NCBI GenBank assembly: GCA_921293015.1
Contig: OV121093.1
Coordinates: 3,643,027-3,707,026, forward strand
DNA from: Phorcus lineatus
Lineage: Eukaryota; Mollusca; Gastropoda; Trochida; Trochidae
Length of the DNA stretch: 64,000 nucleotides
Direction: 5' to 3'
The translations under genes were made by a program, and so were the position numbers. Shown one piece after another: positions 44,857 through 55,383 of the stretch. Each line of letters begins with the position of its first letter. The stretch's first letter is position 1. The notes beneath the pieces were generated by a model. The model did no database searches and was not told the DNA's origin. It was given only the letters and a program-made list of their open reading frames with translations.

Positions 44857-46384
44857 CCTTTTTAAAGGTAGCCATCTTGTTAAAGATATCCTGGCTTTTG
44901 TTTTTGTGACATGCAAAGGATGTGCATTAATTTGATCAAGAGTATAAAATGTGTCTGTATATGCAGCCTTGAAGTAGCATAAAGGAAGGTGCAATAGACC
45001 AAGCAATAGAATATGGACAAGAAAAGTTGGGGTTTGATAGCTTAGGAAGTTTTAAAGTTGATGTTATCAAGAAATATATGGCAGGAAATGATATTATTCT
45101 GTGTTCGCCAACTGGGTCAGGGAAGTCACTGACATTTGAAATTGCTCCATTTGTGTTCAAGAAGTACCACAATTTAAACAATGTCACTGTTATCGTGACT
45201 TCTCCACTAGTGGCACTTATGACAAAGCAGGCGGATAAATGTAGAGAGTTCGGATTGAATTCAGTATATTTGAAAGGGGAGGGTGACCAGAACAATGAGG
45301 ATGAACAACTGATCACTCATTTGGACAGTATTTCAATCCAAGATATAAGGAGTGGTGAGATTGACATTATCTTTGCAAGCCCCGTAACAATTAGCAATCG
45401 AGAACTTGTTCAAGAATTAACAAAGAAGACAATTTTGAAAACCATATTCATTGATGAGGCACATTGTATTTCAAAGTAGTAAGTATTCTTTTTCATAGTC
45501 AATAAGCAAGGGAAATATTCATTTAAAATACCACAGTAGTACAGTTTATTAGTACATAAAGGCATAGTATCTTGCTTGATATTAAGTTAAGATACCATTT
45601 TTCTTTTAAAATATTCTAATTTAGTTGCACAACTTGATCTTAGCATACAATTTATGAACACTAGGAGAAAATTACTTATATTTTATGATAGTAAGTATTG
45701 GTAAAGTCAAACTGTTTAAAGCAGAAATATAATTTAATTGAAGCTACTATTATGTTGATTATTACCTTTACTAAACTAACAGGCAAAAGAAAGGTTTCAC
45801 ATCAGTTGGTTTCGATTTTACAACAATTTGAAATGTATGTAACGCATTTTATAATTGAATTATCAACATTAATCATGTCTACAATAATTTATATGAACTA
45901 ATCGTTGTTTGGTTAATGTGAAGATATCTTTGTGTAATACTAAAGTAGACAGGGGTGAAAAATGAAATTTACACCAATATGACCCCTACCATGTTTAAAA
46001 GGGCGTTAATGTGTGAAAAACAAGGTATGTTTGTTGATTTTTACGTATAACATATCTTATATATCGATTAAGAATTGTAGGTTATTAAAAATGCTTTTTG
46101 AAAAAAATTAAATTCAAAATTTCAATTTCCAAAAAAAATTGCAAACACATGCATACGTATTCTTCGATTGATAACTAAAGGCCTGCACTGTTTGATTTTA
46201 GCGTACGACGTCTAAAACTTAAAACATTTGTAATCGAAATTTATATATTGATGGCTCCCAGCCAAAAGGGGCTATCTCTCAAAATGGCTAAAATTTAGTT
46301 ATGTTAACCAAAATATAGAGAATAATGTATATTTTATACCCTATAATTATTAAAGCTACATGTATTATATTTAATGAGATATAT

Positions 46385-46560
46385 CACTATTCCATAAGGG
46401 GCTATCTTGCAAACGCTAAATTTATTTCTGCCAGAAGGGGCTATCTATGTCTATGTTTCTGCCAGAAGGGGCTATCTATCAAAAGGTTATATAGCCCCTT
46501 CTGGCACGCTGAAGACAACTGTTTACAGGAATGTCCCGGGCTATCTCAGAAAGATATGGT
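46385..46560. repeat. Left subterminal repeats of transposon copy B
   Basis: Units of TGCCAGAAGGGGCTATCT near 46394, 46427 and 46459, plus an inverted one near 46486. They repeat the inner half of this element's TIR almost exactly. Confidence 0.85.
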
Positions 46561-46913
46561 ATCATGTTACATTTCCTCTCCTCTCACTGATCCCTTGACC
46601 TTCCTTATATTGTTTCATTCTTAGTGCCACGTACTATTTGATACAGCTTTGTTTGCACATTTTGGAGAAGAATATTGCTATTTTACCTGGCAATTCCAGT
46701 CTTACATTGAAGGTAAGCAACAATATTCTGAGTAATTAATTCCATTCAATATCCTGCCAATATAATAATGTAATTAGAAATAAATAATTGAATGTAACAT
46801 TAACAACTGGTAAACAACATATAGTATAATTAATCATATCCCTCGATAATGTTCATCACATGTAACATTGAAATAAGAGGATAAACAATTGATTTCATTT
46901 TGTTGTTGACAGG

Positions 46914-47291
46914 ATGGATAATACTAATGAAGAATGGAGTGACTGGTCTGAGACAGTAATACAAGACGTTGAAAAATGTGAGTTAATGACAAGTTACGAA
47001 GATGGTGACATTGAATCAACAAATGATGCATCAATATCATGCTCTGATGAATCTGAAATTGACATTTCAAAGATACGCTGCTTGAAGACCACTGACATAT
47101 TTTCACTGTCAGAGAATGATTCAGTTTCATCAATAACGTTAGCATGTGATAGTGAAGAATGTGTCATTGAAAGTGATGTGATGATGAACCACTTATCAAA
47201 CTCATTCAAAATCAAGATCCAGCACACCATGCGGCTGGAACAAACCCTGGCGATTGGAGCTTCAGCGACAGTGATGATGAACCATTATTAA
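46914..47291 (+). pseudogene. Acidic N-terminal region of copy B
   Basis: ATG at 46914 opens MDNTNEEWSDWSETVIQDVE, strongly acidic with Ser. In another frame the sequence then reads NPGDWSFSDSDDEPLLNVKK, which runs straight into the OTU ORF at 47294. The two frames therefore meet through one frameshift near 47200. The N-terminal role is unknown. Confidence 0.55.
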
Positions 47292-48550
47292 ATGTGAAGA
47301 AGAGGCTACGTAGTAGGTCTCCATCTCCATTCCTCCTGGACTCAGATAGTAGTTCAAGCTACTGTCCATCAGGAGAGCAGTCCTCTAGTACTGATAATGA
47401 GGAAACCTGGAGCACATTTGTGAATAAAAGGCGTGAAAAACACCTTATCACGAATCAGAGAAAAAAGAAGATATTCGCTCGCCCCCGTAATACAGCTCAA
47501 GTGCGAGGGCTTGGGAAGTGTTCGCAGAAAATGTGCCGAGATGACAAAGAGTTACAACAGAACATAGAAGAGGCGAAGCGCCGCAGCAACATAGAAATGA
47601 AACTGCGTACACGACTGGAGAAGCTCCATACCCAACGACTCCACAATGTACTCACAGCAAATAGATTGAAACAGATTCCTACCTCTGGCGACGGCAATTG
47701 CTTCATGACCTCAGTTGCACTACAGGTTGAATCAAATGCAGCCGCCCTAAGGAAACTACTGTGCGACCATATTGAAGAGAGGAAAGACATATACTTGCCC
47801 TTTCTGAAGAACACAGCACCTGAGCAAAACAGAAGTGAGGAAACAGACACGCTGGATAAACTTGTACAAGAGTTGAGAATTGAAGGTTGCTGGCTAAATG
47901 AAATAGCTGATGTGCTACCACTTGCTGTTGCAAATGTGTTTGACCAGCCATTAAAGATCTTCACCAGCAAAATAGGAATGCCCATCATAACTATAAACCC
48001 AAGAGTAGAATCAGAGTCAATAGAATCGATACACCTTGCATATTTGGCAACACCTGGCTTTGAGCATTATGATGCTGTTGAAAGTGTTGGTTCATCTGAA
48101 TATTGTCCTGAACTAGGGACACCAGTGAAAACATCAACATCAACTAGATCTGAAGGGCCATACACACCAAGAAAAGCAGCCATGTATAGAGGTCCTAATT
48201 TAAAAAACACCACCCGGAAACGCAAATCTGATGAACAGTCATGGAAAAAGAACATAAGAAAAGAAAAAAGAAACAGTGGCCAACAGTACATAGACAGTAC
48301 AGGAAAGAAGAAAGCTAAACGCACTGTACAGCATATCAATTGTAGTAAATGCAGGTTCAAGTGTACAACAAATATTTCTGAAGAGCAACGGCTGGATCTG
48401 AATGCAAATTATTGGGCTCTTGGATCATTTGCATTGCAACGACAATATATCTGTGGCTCTGTGAGTCAATGTCAAAGCAAGGGAAAGAGTGAGATGAAGA
48501 GAAAATCAGTCGCAAGACAATTCAGCTTCAACATTGATGGCAAACTCTAA
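47292..48550 (+). CDS. OTU-type cysteine protease with zinc-binding C-terminal region
   Basis: 418-codon ORF. Basic, Ser-rich start (KKRLRSRSPSP), coiled-coil-like Lys/Glu/Arg stretch, then the OTU active site TSGDGNCFMTSVALQ, LRKLLCDHIEERKDIYLPFL, NEIADVLPLAVANVF, and the catalytic His block LATPGFEHYDAV. Asp, Cys and His of the OTU triad are all visible, so the fold looks whole. The C-terminal third has CSKCRFKC and a further Cys pair before RQFSFNIDG, where the transposase part begins in a new frame near 48535. OTU domains cleave ubiquitin-type linkages; a role in protecting or processing the transposase is inference. Confidence 0.75.
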
Positions 48551-50026
48551 CTTCTTTTTGAACACACTTGATATCGGCAAAAGAGTGATATATTCATCCT
48601 TGGAAAAAAGTGTAAATGGATCGTTTGTGTCTGATGATAAACGGGGTAAACATACGCCACACAACAAAACAAACCCAGCTGATGAAGATGCCGTCAGAAG
48701 ACATATAGAGTCATTTCCTGTCATGGAAGGTCACTACACAAGAAAAGACACACGTCGTCGATATCTACACCAGGAGCTTAATATAACAAAAATGCATGAA
48801 CTGTATCAAGAAGAATGTAAAAGAAAAAATACAAAACCAGTTGGATCTAAACTTTATAGGCGCATTTTCTGTGAGGAATACAATTTGTCGTTCTTTGTTC
48901 CAAAGAAAGATCAATGTAATGTTTGCAGCGTTTATAATTAGAGAAAGGAAACTGGAAGCCTGGATTCAGAATGTACTGAAAACTTTCAATCACATCAAGA
49001 GAGAAAGGTAAGAGCCAGGACTGAAAAGACCAATGACAAGAGAAAGGCAAAAGAAACACCAAACTTTTCTTGTGCCTGCTTTGATCTGCCATCTGTTCTA
49101 TCAACTCCATGTTCATTAGTCAGTCAAATATACTACAAGAGAAAACTCAACTGTTACAACTTCACCATATATGAAGTCAATACCAAAGAAGCTTCATGTT
49201 ACCTTTGGAATGAAAGTGAAGGAAAACGCGGTGCAAATGAAATAGCAACATGTCTTTCATTGCATTTGAAATCACTATCACCAGCAATTGATCATGTTTG
49301 TTTCTATTCTGATTGCTGAAGTGGCCAGAATCGCAATCAGTTTGTTGCTGCAGCCTTACTTCATGCTGTACAAACAACACACGTTAAAACCATTGATCAT
49401 AAGTTTCTGGAAAGTGGTCACACTCATATGGAGTGTGATTCAGTACATGCTACTATAGAACATGCTAAGAAGAAAACATCAATCTTTGTCCCTCATCAAT
49501 GGGATACAATTATTGCCATGTCAAGAAAACAAAAGCCATACCTAACTATTCCTCTTAAGCATTGGGACATTTGCGATTTTAAAAACTTTGCAAAGCACAG
49601 GTTTGGGCAAATGCAAAGGGACACATGGAACAACAAAGTGCAGTGGAGACAAATATGATGGTTTCAGTTTAGAAAGGATGAAATGAACACCATCTATTTC
49701 AAAACCAGTTTTGATGATGAAGCATTTGGATGTATTGATGTCACGAAACGTCAGACCAGGGGTCGGCAATGTCCTTTGGCTAAAGGGCCAAAACATTGTT
49801 ACTCTTCAAAGATCCCCATATCAAATGCAAAGAAGGCCGACTTGGTTTCATTGTGTAAGAGTCTGGTCATACCTGAAGAATTTCACCAATTTTATAGGGA
49901 TCTTCCCTCCACAAGTTCAGTTCAGGACTGTGTTTCTTCAGGGGATTCGACCGATGGTGAAAATGACGCACTGGACCAAAATACCAGTGAACATGAACGT
50001 CCTATCTGTTTACAAATTATGTGAGT
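48534..50026 (+). pseudogene. DDE-type transposase of transposon copy B
   Basis: Reads FFLNTLDIGKRVIYSSLEKS, HYTRKDTRRRYLHQELNITK, LYRRIFCEEYNLSFFVPKKD, CNVCSVYN then a stop. It goes on as CFDLPSVLSTPCSLVSQIYY, KRKLNCYNFTIYEV, FYSDC then a stop, SGQNRNQF, and FLESGHTHMECDSVHATIEH. Another stop falls after VQWRQI, before NTIYFKTSFDDEAFG. The order and likely catalytic Asp/Glu positions match copy A. Three in-frame stops in otherwise well-kept sequence point to loss of function after insertion. Confidence 0.75.
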
Positions 50027-50371
50027 GAAATTTAGAGTAACATTTGAAGCTTTTCAGCCTTGTAGTTTGTCAATAAGGCATAGCAAAGATATTGTTGTAG
50101 TATACATAGCCCCTTCTGGCAGAATTATAACTCTCACTTACGTGGCTGCCAAAAGGGGCTATCTCAGTAATTTCTATTTTTAGACATATTTATAGGTCAA
50201 AGGTCATCACTTTCAGCATTGAATTATTCCTTGTACTCTGACACATTAATGAATAAAATAATTTTTTGAATACATTTATTTCCTGATTTGTGAGCAGAAC
50301 TCAAACCTTTAAAGTGCTTTTTCTCAAAATAATGTTTACACAAGATAGCCCCTTCTGGCAGGGAGCCATCG
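50027..50371. repeat. 3' noncoding end and right subterminal repeats of copy B
   Basis: Inverted and direct units of AGATAGCCCCTTCTGGCA near 50107, 50146 and within the TIR at 50343. No coding signal. Confidence 0.8.
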
Positions 50372-52319
50372 ATATATGATTAAATCAACTTAGGTGAAAC
50401 CTTTCTTTTGCCTGACAGTTTATGTGGTGTAATCTAATCTTCAGTCTCTTAATCAAAATTAAAATGCCTATTTAATTTTGCACAGATTAAGTAATCCTAG
50501 TGGTTCATTTTTGTTTAAAGTTCTCTTATCAAAAAGAGACTAAAGTTTAGTCTATGAAATATTTTAATAATTGACTGTTCCTTCATCTATATATTCTTTT
50601 CTTCGGCCTCCTAATTTCATAATTCAGTCAATCTAGACTTGCTTTATGTGGACATAGACTGTATTAAAGGATTTTATTTAAATACACAGTCATGAAGCGG
50701 GACTATTTCGTCTTCAGCTCAGCTCGTTATGTATAAGCCTAAATTTAATCGATGAAATATTGGCTCTTAATTTCAAATCTAGATTTGCTGAATGAGGACT
50801 GAATTAAAGGCTTTTATTTATTACATAGAAGGACTAGTTATGTATGTTCTATAGCTTTTATCAAACCTTCCAATAGTTTCCCATCAGTTAACTTCTACCT
50901 TTTGCGTCTTGGCCCCTCCACAATAATTTGATATCTGACACATTATTGGTCAAATAAGATATCCAGTTTATGATGTTCACATATCTATGCAAAATAAATG
51001 TCTAAATATCTGATTGTTGCTTTAGACTAACAAGACAGTCCAACATAATAAGGAAATGCGATCCCTGTAAATAGATTTGAACTTAACTCAAGACATACTG
51101 TATTTTGAGTATTAGTTGAGCCAAACACAAAATTTATGAAGCATGGTCTATATAGATGAAATTATTTGAATTAAACTTCATAGATTACATTGGGACTACA
51201 GAACCTATATCTCTTACATAAGCACAGCAAATTTATTCGTCTATATCATTTATGAACCGAGAGCAGAATAAAGTGGGGTTTTTTCCATAGTGGGAAAAGC
51301 AAGTCTATGAAGCAAAGACAGAAGGCATTTCGTCCAGCTTATGGAAAATTGGGAGAACTAAGAGCATTAGCTCCTGACATTCCTGTCCTGGCTTTAACAG
51401 CAACCGCTACAAAAGCAAGATTGTCATCCAAGAGATGTGCATGACGGATTGCAAACAAGTGATTTTAAGTCCAAATAAGGAAACCATTAAGTACTGGCAA
51501 CTGAATACAAGTGGTGTCATCTCACAGGACTCTACTTGGCTTGTTTCTCTTTTAAGAGAAAAGAACGTTGAAACTCCTGGAATGTTGATCTTCTTTCAGA
51601 AAATAAAGCAACTTGGTGATTTGTTTGACTTCCTGAGGTCAGAATTAAATAGTTAAAAATAATTACAAAAATAGACTTTTCGACATGATTCACAACAAAA
51701 CAAACAGTGAGATCAAACAACTATTCTGCCAATCTTTCATGGAACCATGCGGCTTAAAGAGGGCGGTTCTTTGTTTCACTTCATTAAGCATGTTGCTTAA
51801 TTTGAAAGGAGTTGAGACTGTGATCCACTATGGCCCTGCCAATGACCTTGATGACTATGTTCAAGAGACAGGCCGTGCAGGTAGAGACCACAACAAATAA
51901 GCGCATGCTGTTTTGATGAGATTCAAAAGATGCCTTAATGACCGACGCAACATCTCAGAGGAAATGAGAGTATACAAAGTCGAAGTCTTGTCGACGAACA
52001 CATCTTCTCAGAGTATTTGTAGACATGCCCGTCTCACTGAAACCACTTCATCAATGCTGTGACAATTGTGCAAACATGTGTTCATGTCTCTGCACATGTG
52101 ATAACTCTTGATTGTGTAACTTCTTGCAGCAAATGCGAAGTGGTGAACTTTTTCAATTCGTCCCTAGACAGTAGTAACGCATCATCTTCCGATTCAAATG
52201 TAGCACAAGAATTCGTTGATACATCAAGTGACAGTGACGTTGCAACTGGATCAAGATTTTCCCGGATTTACCTGATGTACTCCTCAGATGAAGACAGTGT
52301 AAATTAGTTGATGTAAATA

Positions 52320-52612
52320 TGAGGTGTTTTATGTCTCATAGTAGATCCTGCAACTGAACACTTTTAAACTTTCAGATATCTAGCTTTGGATTTTTTCCAT
52401 GTTCAAAGAACTCATTGGATCTTGAACATGTTCGAACTCTGGGTGTGGTCGTTCTTGATCAAAAAGGTTCTCTAAGGAATGGAACTGTTCAACCAGTTCG
52501 ATGGTATCTCCAGTAAAATCTGTGCTTCCATGTTTTCCTGCACTTCGTTTGACAATTGCTATCTTGTCATAATGCTTGCAAATTGTTGAAACTGTAAGAG
52601 AACTTCTACTTA
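52320..52612 (-). pseudogene. DUF6589-type C-terminal fragment, copy B
   Basis: Near-identical to 25435-25700: the reverse of the stretch encoding CKHYDKIA..GKHGSTDFTGDT..LVEQF.. and the C-terminal tail. It ends at a 33-bp tandem duplication (52590-52660). It lies tail to tail with RecQ copy B just as in copy A. Confidence 0.75.
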
Positions 52613-52649
52613 AATAAGCAATTAAAACTGTAAGAGAACTTCTGTTTAA

Positions 52650-53065
52650 ATTAGCAATTAAATTAGAGTTTCTTTATTGACCATTCAACCAGTAATACTT
52701 GTAGTTTTACTTGAGAAAGAATGTTTTGTACATCTGTTGCAGGAAGCACGTCCCTGAATGAGCATACAAAAAGCTTCTCCATGATGCAGGAGATAGAGGA
52801 TAACAATGTCCAAGAACAACGATCCCTTATTCTGTAAGGAATTCATGGAAAAGATATTTCCAAAATTTAAAGTATGTGGAGGTTATGAAGTTCTCTGTGC
52901 TACATCTACAGAACTTGTAGCCATTTCAAACACTGGATACACTTCCGCATATTTGGCTGATGAGAGCTCCCAGGGTGCAGTCATCGCTTAATCAGGCCTC
53001 TCCAAAATGATCTTTCAATGGACACTCCCCTTAAAATAATAATACTTAAATCATGTTTTCATGGG
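52650..53065 (+). pseudogene. N-terminal part of the zinc-ribbon gene, copy 2
   Basis: 61-codon ORF at 52806 (MSKNNDPLFCKEFMEKIFPK, then FKVCGGYEVLCATSTELVAI, NTGYTSAYLADESSQGAVIA). Homologous to 42840-43260. The matching C-terminal fragment is at 54679-54864, separated by SINE insertions. Confidence 0.5.
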
Positions 53066-53073
53066 TCATATGA

Positions 53074-53374
53074 AGTGAGTGAGTCGGGGTTTAACGTGTT
53101 TTGAACAATATTTCAGTTAATAAACACGTGGATAGCAAGCATCCAAAAGAGAGTGGACAGATAAGGGAGAAAGGGATCGAAAGGATGAGGGAAAAGACGG
53201 AAAGAAAGGCATAGTGAGAGAGAGAAAGCAGGTTTTAGAAGGACTCAAATTTGGTCTGGCTTCTACCCGTCGACCTTTCCAGCTTGGGTGTCCCTACCAG
53301 GAGCATGTAAGCTCCGGCTGGCATAGCTCTCGGGATCTCTGAAGCACGCAAACCACCACACCACGATAAGGGGA
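53074..53374 (-). mobile_element. Family-3 element, full length, reverse orientation
   Basis: Tail (GTGAGTGAGTCGGGGTTTAA) at the left, head (CACGCAAACCACCACACCAC) at the right. TSD TCATATGA at 53066-53073 and 53375-53382. The paralogous locus at about 43280 keeps the empty site GGGTCATATGAGCG. So it inserted after the locus was duplicated. Confidence 0.95.
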
Positions 53375-53509
53375 TCATATGAGCGTTACGTATGTTTTGT
53401 ATAAGTAATAATGCTCACGTTGTCATACTGACCTTTGGATGTGAACACTTCGGCCTGTAATAAAGGCTCCATGTTGAGTTCCATGCTTTGTTAGCATGTA
53501 TTCGGCAAC

Positions 53510-53665
53510 TAGAATGTTCTCTCCCCCTTTATCTTTCCCCCTCATCCTATCGGTCCCTTTCTCCCTGATCTGTCCACTCTCTCTTTTGGATGCTTGTCAT
53601 CCGCTTGTTTAATAACTGAAATATTGTTCAAAATACGTTAAACCCCCAACGCACTCACTCATTGT
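53510..53665 (+). mobile_element. Family-3 element, 5'-truncated, shared with 43425-43560
   Basis: Same truncation point and flanks as the copy at 43.4 kb, so both derive from one insertion that was duplicated with the locus. Confidence 0.85.
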
Positions 53666-53835
53666 TATAACATGAAGGACGTCCCTTGCATCCTTTGGAA
53701 TGTTTCACATTCACCTTGAACAGGATTGGAATGTATCAAGGACAACTGCAGGTGGTCCTGTGCTTCATTCAATGTGTCAAGAACACCCCCAACATCACGA
53801 TGCTCTGATATCACTGTTAAAATATCAATAACTGA

Positions 53836-54185
53836 ACTTCGGATCAAGAGGTCCGTGGTTCGGATGCCCGCAAGGGGCACGGCAACTTTGTCTGCAGTAG
53901 AGAACCGTTGGGGCCTAACGCCGCTTTCAAGATTATTTCACTTATAATGCTGCTGCTAGTATTATTGCAGGGAGAAAGCCCGCAACACCATGGTGGCTAT
54001 GCATTGTGGTGAAACCTGCGAGCATCGGCTGGAACTAGCAAAATTCAGTGTGACAGTGCACCCAAACCTGACTGCGTGTAAAACAGTTCTCTACTGCAGA
54101 CAAGTTGCCGAGCCCTGGCGGGATTCGAACCACGGACCTCCTGATCCAAAGCCGAACGCGCTTACCACTGCGCTAAGTGGTGGCA
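53836..54185. mobile_element. Two family-1 SINEs head to tail-inverted
   Basis: 53836-53908 is a plus-strand head fragment (CTTCGGATCAAGAGGTCCG .. GTCTGCAGTAGAGAACCG). 53913-54185 is a minus-strand copy running from the tail (GCCTAACGCCGCTTTCAAG) to a complete head (GATTCGAACC, then GCGCTTACCACTGCGCTAA). Transcribed, the B-box regions could pair into a hairpin. Confidence 0.85.
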
Positions 54186-54678
54186 GTAATATTCCATATT
54201 TCAATGTGAATGGCATTTACGCAGAAGACGCCCTGACAATCAGCGTTTATCAGAAACACAAGTAGTCTTTCATAAAAGAGGGAATGCATGCTGGCCTGTC
54301 ATCTCTAGCGAAATTGGCAAGACAGGGAAAATAAAAACTGGATATTTCCCTCCCCATAAGCACCTCCTTCTTGAATAACTGCCAAGTGCTGTCAAGAGAA
54401 AGCTCAATTAATGCTGTCGCGAATGTCAAATTAATCAACCATCATTGGAAAGATTGCTCAAGTAAGATTTAATCTTGGAAAACTAACTAAACTGTCTATG
54501 TACAATACATAACTACACATCTTTGGATTATAAGTGATAACATCACAACCATGGACTAGTTTCTTTCATAAAGTTACAATTGGCTTTATTAACATTCTGT
54601 ATTTTATTTCATTTCAGGTCTGTCCGATTTAGTATACACACAATAACACCTTGGCTGTAAGATCACTAGCCATGAAGG
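54186..54678. other. Weakly coding stretch
   Basis: No recognisable gene. The minus-strand ORF 54438-54250 (NLTFATALIELSLDS) could be a decayed fragment of unknown origin. Confidence 0.3.
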
Positions 54679-54864
54679 ATGATTCCAGTGATTGAAGAAC
54701 TGTTTAGACTTACAGGACTGGAATACCAACCTACCATGGATTTGTCAAACCTACAGAAGCAGGCCTTGGGGTTACTGCCTCTGAACAGCAAATACTTTTT
54801 CGTTGAAATGTTCTCGGGAATTCATTGGGATGTTTATGAAGGTGCTGATGATCATCATAAGTAA
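54679..54864 (+). pseudogene. C-terminal end of the zinc-ribbon module, copy 2
   Basis: PVIEELFRLTGLEYQPTMDL and LQKQALGLLPLNSKYF match the C-terminus at 61150-61280 (PIIDELFRIKGLAYLPTMDT..QQALQLLPM). The ribbon cysteines are missing here. Confidence 0.5.
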
Positions 54865-55139
54865 CATTAAGGTCAAAGTATAATTAAGTTCTAGAAGTTT
54901 TCATTCTTTGAACGTAATCAATGACAATAATAACCATTATATCATTGACGAAACAATATAAATCATTACTACCTTTTGTAATAAATCATAATCCCTACAA
55001 ATATTTCACTAAATAACATATGGTAATTATAATGATGCTAAATTGGAATGACTGAAGGTTAGATCTATATATTGCTATCATTGCGTCTCCAACCATTTGT
55101 CTGCATTTCTTGCCTATATATATTGGCCAAGTTGCGAGT
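54865..55139. other. AT-rich noncoding stretch
   Basis: Nothing recognised. Confidence 0.3.
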
Positions 55140-55383
55140 ATGCTATGGGGGCTGCCATATTGAATGATGCATTGTGGAACGGTTGCTAAGGAACATTAGG
55201 CTTTGGCTCCTGGTATTCACTCAGCTGATGAAGGCGGCACTGCTCGGTACTGTAGCGTGTTCAACAGCGCGAATGCGAATGCGCGAGTACCCGCCTTTGA
55301 ACGAAAGCGAGATCGCGTGTACGCGCGAGTTCACGCGTGACCACTTTGGAGCAGCCCCACCAAGCTCGAATACCCAATCCAAG
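55140..55383 (+). promoter_or_regulatory. CpG-rich promoter region of a host gene
   Basis: The densest CpG patch in the window (GCGCGAATGCGAATGCGCGA, CGCGTGTACGCGCGAGTTCA) runs up to an ATG in the context CCAAGATGGCG, which also fits a YY1 site. A second YY1-like GCTGCCATATTG lies near 55150. No TATA box is seen; this is typical of an animal housekeeping-type promoter. Confidence 0.5.

Larger units (their letters stand above)
46249..50371 (+). mobile_element. OTU-DDE DNA transposon, copy B
   Basis: A 4.1-kb element. TIRs: left from 46249, (T)GATGGCTCCCAGCCAAAAG then GGGCTATCT; right ends at 50371, inverted with two or three mismatches. The flanks ATAT (46245-46248 and 50372-50375) give a 4-bp AT target duplication like copy A's TTTT; the local ATATAT makes the exact length uncertain. 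TIRs of A and B align (GCCAA...TATCT) but have diverged. Coding order on plus: acidic N-terminus, OTU protease with complete active site, zinc region, DDE-type transposase. A few frameshifts and about three in-frame stops are seen. Confidence 0.85.
45774..50420. mobile_element. Outer TIR element inserted at TA, split by the OTU-DDE transposon
   Basis: 27-bp TIRs at 45774-45800 (AACTAACAGGCAAAAGAAAG and GTTTCAC) and 50394-50420 (inverted, two mismatches) are flanked by TA at 45772-45773 and 50421-50422. Copy A of the locus has the uninterrupted site CCTTTACTATATGGTG at 22959-22974. The element's own DNA is the left arm 45774-46248 and the right arm 50372-50420, about 0.5 kb and noncoding. So it looks like a small non-autonomous (MITE-like) element that later received the 4.1-kb insertion. 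Confidence 0.85.
44979..52306 (+). pseudogene. RecQ-like DNA helicase, copy B
   Basis: Exon 1 (about 44980-45478) is fully open: ILCSPTGSGKSLTFEIAP (Walker A), VTSPLVALMTKQADKCREFG, FIDEAHCISK (motif II), then a GTAAGT donor. The ATG used in copy A is AAG here. The intron-like DNA holds a 4.65-kb nested transposon pair (45774-50420). The second part (51320-51655) reads LRALAPDIPVLALTATATKA and MLIFFQKIKQLGDLFDFLRS. The third (51685-51900) reads MIHNKTNSEIKQLFCQSFME, LNLKGVETVIHYGP and QETGRAGRD. A Cys-rich, Ser/Asp-rich tail ends at 52306. Small indels and stops (for example after GRAGRDHNK) make a working product doubtful. It is more complete than copy A. Confidence 0.75.

Noticed and set aside
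46914-48550. The OTU ORF as a host deubiquitinase gene
   Set aside because: It lies inside TIRs with target duplications and is followed by a transposase; the same order occurs at 33-36 kb.
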